Source of the DNA: Hyphomicrobiaceae bacterium
GTDB lineage: Bacteria; Pseudomonadota; Alphaproteobacteria; Rhizobiales; Methyloligellaceae
Direction of reading: 5' to 3'
Length of the DNA: 64,000 nt
Assembly (NCBI GenBank): GCA_020637815.1
Contig: JACKJS010000002.1
Coordinates: 434,001-498,000, forward strand
A model generated the notes under the pieces. It did not search any database and had not been told where the DNA came from. It saw only the letters and a program-made list of their open reading frames with translations. Both the position numbers and the translations under genes were made by a program. Below are positions 1 through 8,495 of this stretch, piece after piece. Position 1 is the first letter of the stretch. Each line of letters opens with the position of its first letter.

Positions 1-1374
1 GTCCGGATCCAGCCAATGTGCGAGTGTCTCGTCGGGGAAGTGGGGCTGTTGGGGAACGAGGGACAGCCGCGCGCGCCAAGGGTCCGCCGTCGCGTCGCCG
101 AGCGGCTTGCCGCAGACCGCGATGCGTCCCGCGGCAAGCGGTACGAGACCCGCTATTGCGGCAAGTGCGGTCGTCTTGCCGACGCCGCTTGGGCCGGTCA
201 ACGCTAGCGACTGTCCCGCGGTCAAGCGCAGATCGGGCAGAGCAATGTCGCGCCCCGGCAAGGCCGCAACGGCGCCGGAGAGGTCGACGGTGAGTTCGCC
301 TTCCAGCGGGGCCGTGCGCGTGCCCCCACCGACAAGCGGCACCCGTTCGGCGGCATCGAGCGCGTCGAGTTCGGTGACCACGGCGAAACCGGCCGCCCGG
401 TCGTGCCAAGCCGCGGCCAGATCGCGCATGGGCTGGAAAAACTCCGGCGCGATCAAGAGGAGGAAGAGTCCTTCTCGAAGCGTGAGAGGCGTTCCCCATG
501 TGCCGAAGCGCAGTTCGCCGAGAAGTGAGAAGCCGACGAACACAGCGACCATCGCGACGCCGAGAGCGGCGAACAGCTCGAGCACCGTCGAAGAAAGAAA
601 CGCCACGCGCAGCACCGCCATGATCTTTTCTCGCAAGGACTCCGCGCGCGTCTCGAAATCGCGTGCCGCGCGCGCCGACGCTCCCAGAATGCGGATGTCC
701 AGCATCGCAGACAGCCGTTCCATCAACATGTCGTTCATCGAGGAGATTTCGCGCATCTGCCGGCGCGAGGCGTCCTCCGCCGCAAGACCGACCAGTGCCA
801 TGAAGACCGGGATCAGCGGGCCGGAGATCAACAGAATGAGACCGGCAGCCCATGACACGACGAATGAGAGCGCCGCCAGCGCGAGCGGCAGGACGGCGAC
901 ACGGGTCATCGCCACGTGGTACCGCGTGATCCAAGGCTGCAGCAGCGGCAGCTTCTGCACGGCGATGGCGGCGATCGAGGCCGATCCCATAGCGGATGGG
1001 TTGCGCGCTTCGCGCTGGATCAGCGCTTCCCGTTCACGGGCGATGGTCCGGTCTGCGGCGCGGAAAAGAATGCCGCCGGCAAAGCGCTCCATTCCGGCGC
1101 GGACGACTCCCAGAACGACGAAGGCTCCGATCGCGGGCAGCGTTTGCTCCGGCGTTCCGGCACCATCCGCCCAGGCCGAGACGACCCAGGCGATCAGTGC
1201 GGCCTGCAATGGCCAGACGAGCCCGGCCGCGACGGAGAGCCACGACGCTGTGCGTAATTCGCGGCGGACAGGCGCGATAATCCGTGCCTGCGCGAGCTGC
1301 CGCTTCCGGGCCTCGCGGTCCACTGTCCCGTTCGCCATCGCGCCTTCAATGTGTTGCTCGCTCCGAAGCGGCAT
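1..1374 (-). CDS. cydD: Thiol-reductant ABC exporter subunit CydD (3' end outside window)
   Basis: An ABC transporter half-protein with fused membrane and ATPase domains. It is open from an ATG at 1374 to the left edge (458 codons). The N-terminal half has several hydrophobic segments. A Walker A motif (GPSGVGKT) follows near residue 390, and the visible part ends shortly after the Q-loop region (SLVPQQPHF). In the CydDC family this subunit, with CydC, exports glutathione or cysteine to the periplasm and is needed to assemble cytochrome bd. CydC would be expected just beyond the left edge. The signature motif and Walker B also lie outside, so the CydD assignment rests on the membrane domain style and the N-terminal part of the ATPase. 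An internal ATG at 1338 is an alternative start. Confidence 0.85.
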   Translation of the reverse strand, partial: MPLRSEQHIEGAMANGTVDREARKRQLAQARIIAPVRRELRTASWLSVAAGLVWPLQAALIAWVVSAWADGAGTPEQTLPAIGAFVVLGVVRAGMERFAGGILFRAADRTIAREREALIQREARNPSAMGSASIAAIAVQKLPLLQPWITRYHVAMTRVAVLPLALAALSFVVSWAAGLILLISGPLIPVFMALVGLAAEDASRRQMREISSMNDMLMERLSAMLDIRILGASARAARDFETRAESLREKIMAVLRVAFLSSTVLELFAALGVAMVAVFVGFSLLGELRFGTWGTPLTLREGLFLLLIAPEFFQPMRDLAAAWHDRAAGFAVVTELDALDAAERVPLVGGGTRTAPLEGELTVDLSGAVAALPGRDIALPDLRLTAGQSLALTGPSGVGKTTALAAIAGLVPLAAGRIAVCGKPLGDATADPWRARLSLVPQQPHFPDETLAHWLDPD

Positions 1375-1813
1375 GTGACGGCAGCGCACTGCCAAAATCA
1401 ATGCGTTGAAAAGGCGGGACGAGCGTGCGCTCGGGGAAGGCGGTGCCGGAGGCGATGTCGTGGCTGAGGGAGCGCGTTCCGTTCCAGATCGCAAAACGGG
1501 CGAGGGTTCACGGAACCATGTGAGGCGTCTCGCAGCCCGGTGCCTTGCGAACGAAGATCGCCAATGAATCGAAGACCTCGGGCAGGCACTTCGCCGCCGA
1601 CTGAACGGAGCGTGCGCGATCTGGGGGGCACAGTCCGCGCCGATATAAAATGTCTCGAAGTCCGTTGACGAGCTACAAGCCGCTCGCCACTATTACGATT
1701 GAAACGTGGCTACGGAGAGTTGCATCGCTGGGTCTCGTCCCGCGAACGGCTTCTTTTCGATGGGGAAGAACATCCCAACCGCCGAACGAAAGAAACCATT
1801 GGCGAGTGACAAA
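1375..1813. other. Intergenic region between cydD and the amide-sensor gene
   Basis: No convincing gene. Short open frames on both strands have no recognisable motif. One minus-strand frame between about 1610 and 1330 is open apart from one stop and could be the remnant of a lost gene, but I cannot name it. A TTGACG hexamer near 1664 with a weak CACTAT about 17 nt downstream is a possible promoter for the following plus-strand genes; support is weak. Confidence 0.4.
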
Positions 1814-2959
1814 ATGGCGGGTGCGCCTATCAAGGTCGGAATCCTATTCTCCCAAACCGGCGTTACATCTGCAACAGAGCGTGGCATGTCGGACGCGACG
1901 TTGTTTGCCATCGAGCAGGTCAACGCCGCAGGAGGCATTAATGGGCGAGAGATCGTACCGTTCCTCCTCGATCCGGGTAGCCAGCCGGACGCGTATTACG
2001 ATCTCGCCAACAAGCTTCTCGTCGAATTTGGCGTGAAAATCATCTTCGGATGCTACATGTCCAGCTCTCGAAAGGCTGCGCTTCGCGCGGTGGAGCGGCA
2101 AAATGGACTGCTGTGCTATCCAGCCCAATACGAAGGATTCGAATATTCACGCAACGCGATTTATTGCGGGGCCGTCGCCAATCAAAATAGCTACCCTCTA
2201 GGAGAATATCTCCTCGAATCATCGAGAAGCCGCTTTTACATGGTCGGTTCCGACTACATTTGGCCGCGCGAATCCGATCGCATCATGACCGAAATGGTTT
2301 TGAGAGACGGTGGTGAGATAGTCGGGCGCCAATATCTGAAACTCGGTGCAAAGAATTATGAGTTTGTTGAATTAGTTAAGAATATCAAGGCTAAACAGCC
2401 GGACGTCATCTTCTGTAATTTCGTAGGAGATAGCATTATTAAGTTCTATCAAGCCTACGCGGACGCGGGCCTGTCGGCGACGACAATGCCCATCGCAAGT
2501 CTAACGACAAGCGAGGCCGACATTGCGGTGATGGGGCACGACGTCGGAGCCGGCCACATCACATCGGCAACGTATTTTCAGACGCATTTGAGTCCTGTGA
2601 ACAGGTTATGTCTCCAAAAATATGAGAAATGGAAAGGCCAGCCCGTCATAACCAACATGTGTTGGGAGGCGGCCTATTTTCAGGTGGGTCTCGTTTCCGA
2701 GGCGCTTCGAGAAGTGGAAACGGACGAGCCAGACGTTCTTCGTAAGGCGATATTGGGAAGAGAGTTCCTAGCCCCGCAAGGCAAAGTCCGAATTGACCCT
2801 TCGAACGGCCACGCCAGTCTTTGGCCGAAGATTGGCCGCGCCCGCGACGATGGACAATTCGAAATCGTGGCAATCATGGATCGCGTTGTGCCGGATCCAT
2901 ATCTTGTGAGTTCGTTTCATAGACATCTGCACTCTGAGATGAATGCGCTGCCGCTATAG
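1814..2959 (+). CDS. AmiC-like amide/urea-type ligand sensor (negative regulator)
   Basis: A periplasmic-binding-protein fold (type 1, Peripla_BP_6 class) used here as a cytoplasmic sensor. The protein (381 aa from ATG 1814) has no signal peptide and matches Pseudomonas aeruginosa AmiC in length and signatures: ILFSQTGVT at the start, FGCYMSSSRKA, NGLLCYPAQYEGFEYS, VGSDYIWPRES and PIASLTTSEA. In that family AmiC holds the antiterminator AmiR inactive until a small amide binds. An AmiR homologue follows 71 bp downstream, so the same sensor-antiterminator switch is inferred, with a ligand related to the substrate of the downstream amidohydrolase. FmdD/UrtA-type transport-binding proteins are an alternative, but the missing export signal and the ANTAR partner argue against them. 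In-frame starts at 1706 (GTG) and 1760 (ATG) exist; 1814 fits the family length best. Confidence 0.85.
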   Translation: MAGAPIKVGILFSQTGVTSATERGMSDATLFAIEQVNAAGGINGREIVPFLLDPGSQPDAYYDLANKLLVEFGVKIIFGCYMSSSRKAALRAVERQNGLLCYPAQYEGFEYSRNAIYCGAVANQNSYPLGEYLLESSRSRFYMVGSDYIWPRESDRIMTEMVLRDGGEIVGRQYLKLGAKNYEFVELVKNIKAKQPDVIFCNFVGDSIIKFYQAYADAGLSATTMPIASLTTSEADIAVMGHDVGAGHITSATYFQTHLSPVNRLCLQKYEKWKGQPVITNMCWEAAYFQVGLVSEALREVETDEPDVLRKAILGREFLAPQGKVRIDPSNGHASLWPKIGRARDDGQFEIVAIMDRVVPDPYLVSSFHRHLHSEMNALPL

Positions 2960-3030
2960 GACAGCCATTGGGTTGCCAGGACTGCGGCAACCATTGAGAG
3001 AACCCGATCGAGGGACAAGGATTGGTTGCG

Positions 3031-3678
3031 ATGGATTGCTTACTCGACATATCCTATGATGATCGATTTGATCCCATCGTCGTAAAGGACTTGTGCCGGC
3101 TTCGGGTGTTGTTGTTGCAGCCCGAGAATCGAGAGAACGAAGAGCTTTCGCAGCACTTGAACAGAATTGGCTGTCTTGTAAGACGGTGTTGGCCGCCGCC
3201 CGCAAACATCCAAGACAATGTCGATGTCGTTTTAATCTCAGCAGGTCCTCTCGTTGAGGACAATATCGAGTTGAACTGGGATGCGGACGACCCTTCGGCA
3301 GTCTTAATTGCCGTGGTCGACTATGAGAATCCGATTGTAGTGGAGAAGATGCTCCGCTTGCGGGTTCAAGCAGTCATTGGTTTGCCGCTCCAGACGTTCG
3401 GCGTTCTGGCCACGGTACTATTGAGTGTCAACAATCATCGCCGCGAGGCGCGGTTAAGGCTGAGGGCGGCGCGCCTTGCAGAAAAGCTGAGGGCGCAACG
3501 GGATATCGACAAGGCAAAGTCCATCTTGATGGCCATCAGAAGCATACCCGAGGATGCCGCATACAACGCGCTCCGCGAACAAGCGATGAACAAGAGGACA
3601 ACGATAGAGGCCATCGCGTCCGCAGTCGTCAACGCGAACGAGATGCTTCATCTTTTGCCGAAGGACAAATCCGTTTGA
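3031..3678 (+). CDS. AmiR-like ANTAR-domain transcription antiterminator
   Basis: A 215-aa protein with a degenerate receiver-like N-terminal domain (LRVLLLQPENRENEEL, then CWPPPAN), a coiled-coil linker rich in Arg and Ala (about residues 130-160), and a C-terminal ANTAR three-helix domain (DKAKSILMAIRSIPEDAAY, then AMNKRTTIEAIA). ANTAR proteins bind hairpin RNA and prevent transcription termination in leader RNAs. The receiver lacks a clear phosphoacceptor Asp, as in AmiR, where control is by AmiC binding. It lies between the AmiC-like gene and the long leader of the hydantoinase genes, which is the expected target. The ATG at 3031 follows an AGGGACAAGG ribosome site; an in-frame TTG at 3022 is possible. 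Confidence 0.88.
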   Translation: MDCLLDISYDDRFDPIVVKDLCRLRVLLLQPENRENEELSQHLNRIGCLVRRCWPPPANIQDNVDVVLISAGPLVEDNIELNWDADDPSAVLIAVVDYENPIVVEKMLRLRVQAVIGLPLQTFGVLATVLLSVNNHRREARLRLRAARLAEKLRAQRDIDKAKSILMAIRSIPEDAAYNALREQAMNKRTTIEAIASAVVNANEMLHLLPKDKSV

Positions 3679-4277
3679 GACCGGCTGTTTCCCGTTAGCT
3701 TGGGTTGCTTGCAACTCCGGGAACCGGCGGGCGGGCGGTCTCGGACGGACATCTGGCGCCGTCGTGTAGCTCAAGCTCACCATGAATTCGCGGCGGCCGG
3801 CGGGGGCCTCTGAGCGCGTTGAGCAACCCAAAGCCGGAAATAGCCCAATCTGGTTGATGTCGATGATTTCAAGGCCTTAGTTGCGTCTGCGGGTTGTATT
3901 CGATCAAGCGCTATATCGATAATTGCTTGTGTCATTATGGTCTACGCAAGCACTTGCGTAACAATTTCACGCGAATGCTGAAGTCAAGCTTGACTCATCC
4001 TCTCCATCCTAATAGTGTCGACCATCGTCGCAAAGATGCGATGTTTTTGTGATCAGCTACCCGCCAACGCGTAAGGTAGTGGTGCGGGTACGCTAATCCG
4101 CTGCGGACGAAGCCGTTCGCCATTTGGATAATCCCAATAATTCAAACGGTCGTAAGCAGATAGCTCGTCTGCTGTAGCCCCAGGTGTGTCTGCCCGTGCG
4201 AGCGCCGTCTCGCCAGGATGCTGTCGATGTGCGTCGACGGCCGCGCCTGGACCATGTCAAAAATTCGGAGGAAACGG
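3679..4277 (+). promoter_or_regulatory. Long structured leader upstream of the hydantoinase genes
   Basis: About 600 bp without a credible gene. It holds several inverted repeats: 3943-3960 (TACGCA, loop AGCACT, TGCGTA), the palindrome GTCAAGCTTGAC near 3985-3996, a stem-loop with a U-tract at 4026-4048, and a 7-bp stem TACCCGC/GCGGGTA between about 4059 and 4091. A strong Shine-Dalgarno (GGAGG, near 4268) precedes the next ATG at 4278. Since the gene before it encodes an ANTAR antiterminator, this is most likely the transcribed leader that it controls. The promoter position is not resolved. Confidence 0.6.
4026..4048 (+). terminator. Candidate ANTAR-controlled hairpin/terminator
   Basis: Stem CGTCGC/GCGATG (one G-U pair) closes the hexanucleotide loop AAAGAT and is followed at once by TTTTT. 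ANTAR target RNAs are known as paired short hairpins with six-base loops carrying A at position 1 and G at position 4, the second hairpin overlapping a terminator; this loop fits that rule. I find no canonical first hairpin close upstream: the nearest six-base loop (3949-3954, AGCACT) has A rather than G at position 4 and lies 65 nt away. Confidence 0.5.
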
Positions 4278-6332
4278 ATGAATACCTCAGCTGGGCAGTC
4301 GGTTCGCGTTGCCTGTGACGTTGGCGGCACTTTTACTGACGTTTGCGTCCTCAACGAGGACTCGGGCGAGATCCACGTCGCCAAAACACCTACAACTGTG
4401 GACCCTATTGACGGGGTGCTTACTGGTATCGATGCGGCCGATGTTGCCCTGAAAGACATCGCCCTTTTCTCGCATGGGACGACACTCGCCACGAATGCGT
4501 TGATCACGCGTCGATTCCCGCCAGCGCTGATGATTACCACCAAAGGCTTTCGCGACGTGATCGAGATTCGACGCGGAACGCGCGACGACCTTTGGGACAC
4601 CTATAAGGAAATGGCGCCGCCGTACCTCTCGCGGCGCGATCGTTTGTCCGTATCCGAGCGTGTCGACTATGCCGGCAAGATCATCGAAGAGGTCGACGAG
4701 AAAGAGGCACGGGAGCTGGCTCGCATCATCAAGAAGCGGAACATCTCCAACGTCGCTATTTGCTTTGTTAATTCATTCGTAAATTCAAAGAATGAAGAAA
4801 AGATGAGGGATATTCTTCTCGAAGAGATCCCGAATATTAAAGTTTCGCTGTCCAGCGAAATTATGCCGGAAATATTTGAGCACGAGCGCTTCAATACGAC
4901 TGTTGCCAATACGGTTCTGTCGCCTGTCGCTGGCGATTACGGTGCGGAACTTGAAGGCCGGATGAAGGACGGTGGCTACAAAGGAGAGGTGCTTCTGCTC
5001 CACTCCGGCGGCGGCGTGATGACCGCAAAGGGCGCGACGCATTTTGCCGCTCGTCTTGCTGCATCGGGAATTGCCGCGGGCGCCATTGCAAGCCGCTTCA
5101 TTGCGGAACTCGCCGGCTACAAGAACTCCATCAGCCTGGATATGGGCGGAACCAGCACGGACATCAGCCTTTGTTCGGATGGCGAACTCCACATCACCAA
5201 CGATTGGCACGTGGAGTATGGCTATCCTATTCGCTTCCCGAGCATCGAGGTTCTTACCATTGGTGCCGGCGGAGGTTCGCTGGCATGGCGTGACGCAGCT
5301 GGTGCGCTTCGCAACGGGCCGCAGTCCGCAGGCTCCGAGCCGGGCCCTGTGTGCTACGACCGGGGTGGCACGGAACCCACGAATTGTGACGCGAATGTCT
5401 ACCTCGGACGTCTGGGGCGCAAGCTTGCCGGCGGCCGTGTCGAGCTCAATGTCAATCTCGCCGAGAAGGCCATTGAGCGCGTCATCGGTAAGCCGTTTGG
5501 TTTGTCCAACGAGGACGCCGCGTTGGCCATTCTCAAGGTTGCCAACGCAAACATGGCTGACGCGGTGCGTTTGGTGTCGCTGCGTAAGGGATACGATCCG
5601 CGCGATTTCGCTCTCGTTGCTTTCGGCGGTGCAGGTGCCTTGCACGGCGTGGCCCTGGCCAGAGATCTGCACATCCCCGTCGTTCTGGTTCCGCCGAACC
5701 CGGGTGTGACCTCGGCCCTTGGCTGTCTTCTGGTGGATATCACACACGACCTGACTCAGATGTACGTGGCAAAGGTCGATGGCGCCGATCTCGGTGACCT
5801 GAACGCCAAATTCCGCGCTATGGAAGAAGAGGGCCGGGAGCGGCTGGCGCACGAAGAAATCTCGCCAGACCGTATGATGTTCGAGCGGTTTATAGACATG
5901 CGCTACTTGGGTCAGTGGCGCTCGATGTCGATCCCCGTCGAATCCGACATCTCCGATCTCGATGCGGCGGTTCAAAGGTTCCATCAGGAACATGGCCGCG
6001 AGCACAACTACTCGCGTCCAGACGCGCCCGTCGAAATCTGCCGCGTCCAAGTTCGTGCGACAGGTCTGAACCGGAAGGCGGAACTTGCAAAGCACCCGCT
6101 TGGTCCGAAAGAGCCACCGGCTCCGATCGGTACCCGGCCAGTGCGGTTTGATGAAGAAGAGCAGCGGATCGAAACGCCGATCTACGATCGGGCCAGCCTG
6201 CACGCAGGAGCCCAGGTCCAGGGTCCGGCCGTTATCGAGCAGCTCGACTCGACGATCGTTGTGCCACCGGGAATTACCGCCGAGGTGGACCAATATCTGA
6301 TCATCAAAATGCAGGTGCCGCAGCGTTCATAG
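4278..6332 (+). CDS. hyuA: Hydantoinase/oxoprolinase-family subunit A (ATP-dependent)
   Basis: A 684-aa protein of the HyuA/5-oxoprolinase A/acetone carboxylase beta superfamily. It begins with the actin-like ATP-binding motif DVGGTFTDVCV, followed by the Hydant_A_N region (SHGTTLATNALI, RRGTRDDLW). A second phosphate motif, LDMGGTSTDISL, sits near residue 290, then VLTIGAGGGSLAW and FGGAGALHGVALA. Members phosphorylate an amide, lactam or imide carbonyl with ATP so that a partner subunit can open the bond. Subunit B follows after 47 bp. Relatives act on N-methylhydantoin, 5-oxoproline, caprolactam or acetone; the sequence alone does not choose. The AmiC-like sensor favours an amide or lactam. 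The start has a GGAGG site 6-7 nt upstream; upstream in-frame ATGs lack one. Confidence 0.9.
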   Translation: MNTSAGQSVRVACDVGGTFTDVCVLNEDSGEIHVAKTPTTVDPIDGVLTGIDAADVALKDIALFSHGTTLATNALITRRFPPALMITTKGFRDVIEIRRGTRDDLWDTYKEMAPPYLSRRDRLSVSERVDYAGKIIEEVDEKEARELARIIKKRNISNVAICFVNSFVNSKNEEKMRDILLEEIPNIKVSLSSEIMPEIFEHERFNTTVANTVLSPVAGDYGAELEGRMKDGGYKGEVLLLHSGGGVMTAKGATHFAARLAASGIAAGAIASRFIAELAGYKNSISLDMGGTSTDISLCSDGELHITNDWHVEYGYPIRFPSIEVLTIGAGGGSLAWRDAAGALRNGPQSAGSEPGPVCYDRGGTEPTNCDANVYLGRLGRKLAGGRVELNVNLAEKAIERVIGKPFGLSNEDAALAILKVANANMADAVRLVSLRKGYDPRDFALVAFGGAGALHGVALARDLHIPVVLVPPNPGVTSALGCLLVDITHDLTQMYVAKVDGADLGDLNAKFRAMEEEGRERLAHEEISPDRMMFERFIDMRYLGQWRSMSIPVESDISDLDAAVQRFHQEHGREHNYSRPDAPVEICRVQVRATGLNRKAELAKHPLGPKEPPAPIGTRPVRFDEEEQRIETPIYDRASLHAGAQVQGPAVIEQLDSTIVVPPGITAEVDQYLIIKMQVPQRS

Positions 6333-6379
6333 CCAACGCGCCCGTCCTTCAATGCAAAATTCAAAAGTTGGAGAATAAG

Positions 6380-8389
6380 ATGCAGCAGAAAACAGATCGC
6401 CGCACTCTTGATCCGGTTACGTTTGAGGTTCTTAAGAACGCCTACGTCAACATTGTTGACCAGATGGCGGAACAAATTCTTAGAACTTGCTACTCGTTCG
6501 TTATTTACTCGAGAGACTTCTCATCTGCTCTTTGTGATCCGAATGGAGACACAATTATGCAGGGTAGCGGTGACATCGCCGCGCATGTCGGAACGCTTCA
6601 TTTGACAGCTAAGGCAGTCATCAAGAAGTTCAAAGACGACGTACATCCTGGGGACGTGTTCGTTATTAACGACGTTTACCAAGGTGGAACCCACTTCAAC
6701 GACACACGCCTCTTTGCACCGATGTTTTACAAAGGGGAGTTGCTTGGGTTTGCTCAAGCAAACGGCCACTGGGCCGATGTCGGCGGCGCGGTGCCGGGGT
6801 CGTTCAACGTGAACGCCCTTGATCATATGGCCGAAGGCCTGCGGATCACGCCCATCCGTGTCTACAGCAAGGGAACCTACCTTTCCGATGTCGCCGAACT
6901 GATCGCGCACAACACGCGGGCCCCCAACGACATCATTGGTGACCTGCAAGCGCAGTCGGAAGCGTGCCGTCTTGCGGAGCGTGAGATTCAGCGGCTCTGC
7001 GACAAGTACGGCGTCGATGTCATCAAGAAGTCCTTTGCCGAGGTTCAAGACTACGTCGAGGACATGACCCGGCAGAGAATTTCGGAACTTCCCAACGGAA
7101 CCTGGGAGACCATCGACTACGAAGACGTCGATCCTGATGGAGATGAAGGTCTTGTGCCGATCAAGGTCAAGATGACGATCGACGGGGATCGGGTCCATTA
7201 CGATCTCACGGGGTCGCACCCCAAGACGGTCGGTTCCTTCCTGAACTGTTGCTATGGCGGCGCTTTTGCGGCCGTGGTTGCGGGAACGAAGATGCAGTCG
7301 CCCGATATTCCGATGAACTCGGGATTTTACCGGGTTGTGACGGTCGATCCGGGACCGCTCGGTTCGGTGGTCAATGCGGAATGGCCCACGCCGGTCGCGG
7401 GCTTTGCATCTGGACCGTTTGAAAAGATCATGAACGCGGTCTTCGAACTCTGGGCGGAAATCCTCCCCGAGCGTGCGATGGCCTGTACGTTCAATCTGGA
7501 CTACCTCCTGATCGGTGGACGCGACACCCGGCACGAAGGCAAGCCGTACTTCATGTGGTACGACTGGATGGTCGGCGGCTGGGGCGCTCGTAACGGTCGT
7601 GACGGTTGGGCGGCAACCGGACCGGTGTTCGGCGTCCAGCTCGGAACGCAGCCGTTTGAAGGACAAGAGCGGCTTTCGCCCGTTCTGACGACCTGCCACG
7701 AGCTCATGGTGGATTCGGGTGGACCCGGCGAGTTCCGTGGTGGCCTGGGTGTCCAAAAGGGTGGCACTCTCTACGCCTGCGAACGCACCGTCGTCTCCTA
7801 TTGTTGCGATCGTGAGCGCTCCATCACGTGGGGTCTGTGGGGCGGTCTACCGTCTATCCCGCATGGCGTGTGGATCAACCAGGGACGTGAAGGGGAACGC
7901 TACCTCGGCTCGCTCTTCTCTGGCGTTCCGCTCCAGCAAGGCGACACCGTGCAGCGGCCCTCCGCCGGCGGTGGCGGTCTTGGCGACCCTCTCAAGCGCG
8001 AAATCAATCAGGTCCTAAACGACGTTGTCGACGGGTATGTCTCCGTGGAGCGCGCCAAGAAAGACTATGGCGTGGTTGTGATCGCGATCGATCCGGAATT
8101 GAACGAGTATAAAGTCGACGAACCAGCAACAATTGCAGAACGTCAGCGTATTGCGTCTGAGCGCGTTGCTTGGTTGGACGAAGATCCGGAGAAGATCGCA
8201 GCTCTCTACCGGGAAAAGAAGCTCGATATGTTCGATCTCATCCGTCAATACGGCGTGATCGTCGATTGGGGTTCGGGTGAGCTCCTGGCCAATACCACAG
8301 CCGACTTCCGGGACATGCTGAAGCGCCGGACCGTGCCGTACTGGGGTGCAGCCAAGGACGTGGCGCCAGCAACACTGCGGGTCGCCTAG
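6380..8389 (+). CDS. hyuB: Hydantoinase/oxoprolinase-family subunit B
   Basis: A 669-aa Hydantoinase_B protein (PF02538 type), the partner of the preceding subunit. Typical segments are visible: DPVTFEVLKNAYVNIVDQMA at the N-terminus, SRDFSSALCDPNG, HVGTLHLTAKAV, GDVFVINDVYQGGTHFNDT, FAQANGHWADVGG, the glycine-rich SGGPGEFRGGLGVQKGG, and GGGGLGDPLKRE near the C-terminus. In the family this subunit hydrolyses the intermediate activated by subunit A. The ATG at 6380 follows GGAGA; an in-frame TTG at 6368 is less likely. The downstream gene starts 106 bp later, after a strong hairpin. The exact substrate is not known. Confidence 0.9.
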   Translation: MQQKTDRRTLDPVTFEVLKNAYVNIVDQMAEQILRTCYSFVIYSRDFSSALCDPNGDTIMQGSGDIAAHVGTLHLTAKAVIKKFKDDVHPGDVFVINDVYQGGTHFNDTRLFAPMFYKGELLGFAQANGHWADVGGAVPGSFNVNALDHMAEGLRITPIRVYSKGTYLSDVAELIAHNTRAPNDIIGDLQAQSEACRLAEREIQRLCDKYGVDVIKKSFAEVQDYVEDMTRQRISELPNGTWETIDYEDVDPDGDEGLVPIKVKMTIDGDRVHYDLTGSHPKTVGSFLNCCYGGAFAAVVAGTKMQSPDIPMNSGFYRVVTVDPGPLGSVVNAEWPTPVAGFASGPFEKIMNAVFELWAEILPERAMACTFNLDYLLIGGRDTRHEGKPYFMWYDWMVGGWGARNGRDGWAATGPVFGVQLGTQPFEGQERLSPVLTTCHELMVDSGGPGEFRGGLGVQKGGTLYACERTVVSYCCDRERSITWGLWGGLPSIPHGVWINQGREGERYLGSLFSGVPLQQGDTVQRPSAGGGGLGDPLKREINQVLNDVVDGYVSVERAKKDYGVVVIAIDPELNEYKVDEPATIAERQRIASERVAWLDEDPEKIAALYREKKLDMFDLIRQYGVIVDWGSGELLANTTADFRDMLKRRTVPYWGAAKDVAPATLRVA

Positions 8390-8411
8390 CGCACGTATTA
8401 TCAAGTATAGA

Positions 8412-8443
8412 TAGGAGCAAGCCACCGATTTGGCTTGCTCCTA
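8412..8443 (+). terminator. Intra-operon 13-bp hairpin
   Basis: Perfect inverted repeat TAGGAGCAAGCCA / TGGCTTGCTCCTA with loop CCGATT, 22 bp after the subunit B stop codon. No U-tract follows, so it is more likely an mRNA-stabilising or attenuating structure between the enzyme genes and the transport genes than a full intrinsic terminator. Confidence 0.5.
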
Positions 8444-8495
8444 ATAACTAAACAAAAAAATCATCAAGATATAAATCACGAACCGGGAGCGAAAA

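Noticed and set aside
107..1378. Long plus-strand frame opposite cydD
   Set aside because: Ser/Arg/Ala-rich shadow of the ABC transporter gene; the minus strand has the Walker motif and membrane segments.
1396..1412. TCAA-TGCG-TTGA near the cydD start as an FNR-type site
   Set aside because: The half-sites are in the inverse orientation and spacing to the FNR consensus TTGAT-N4-ATCAA.
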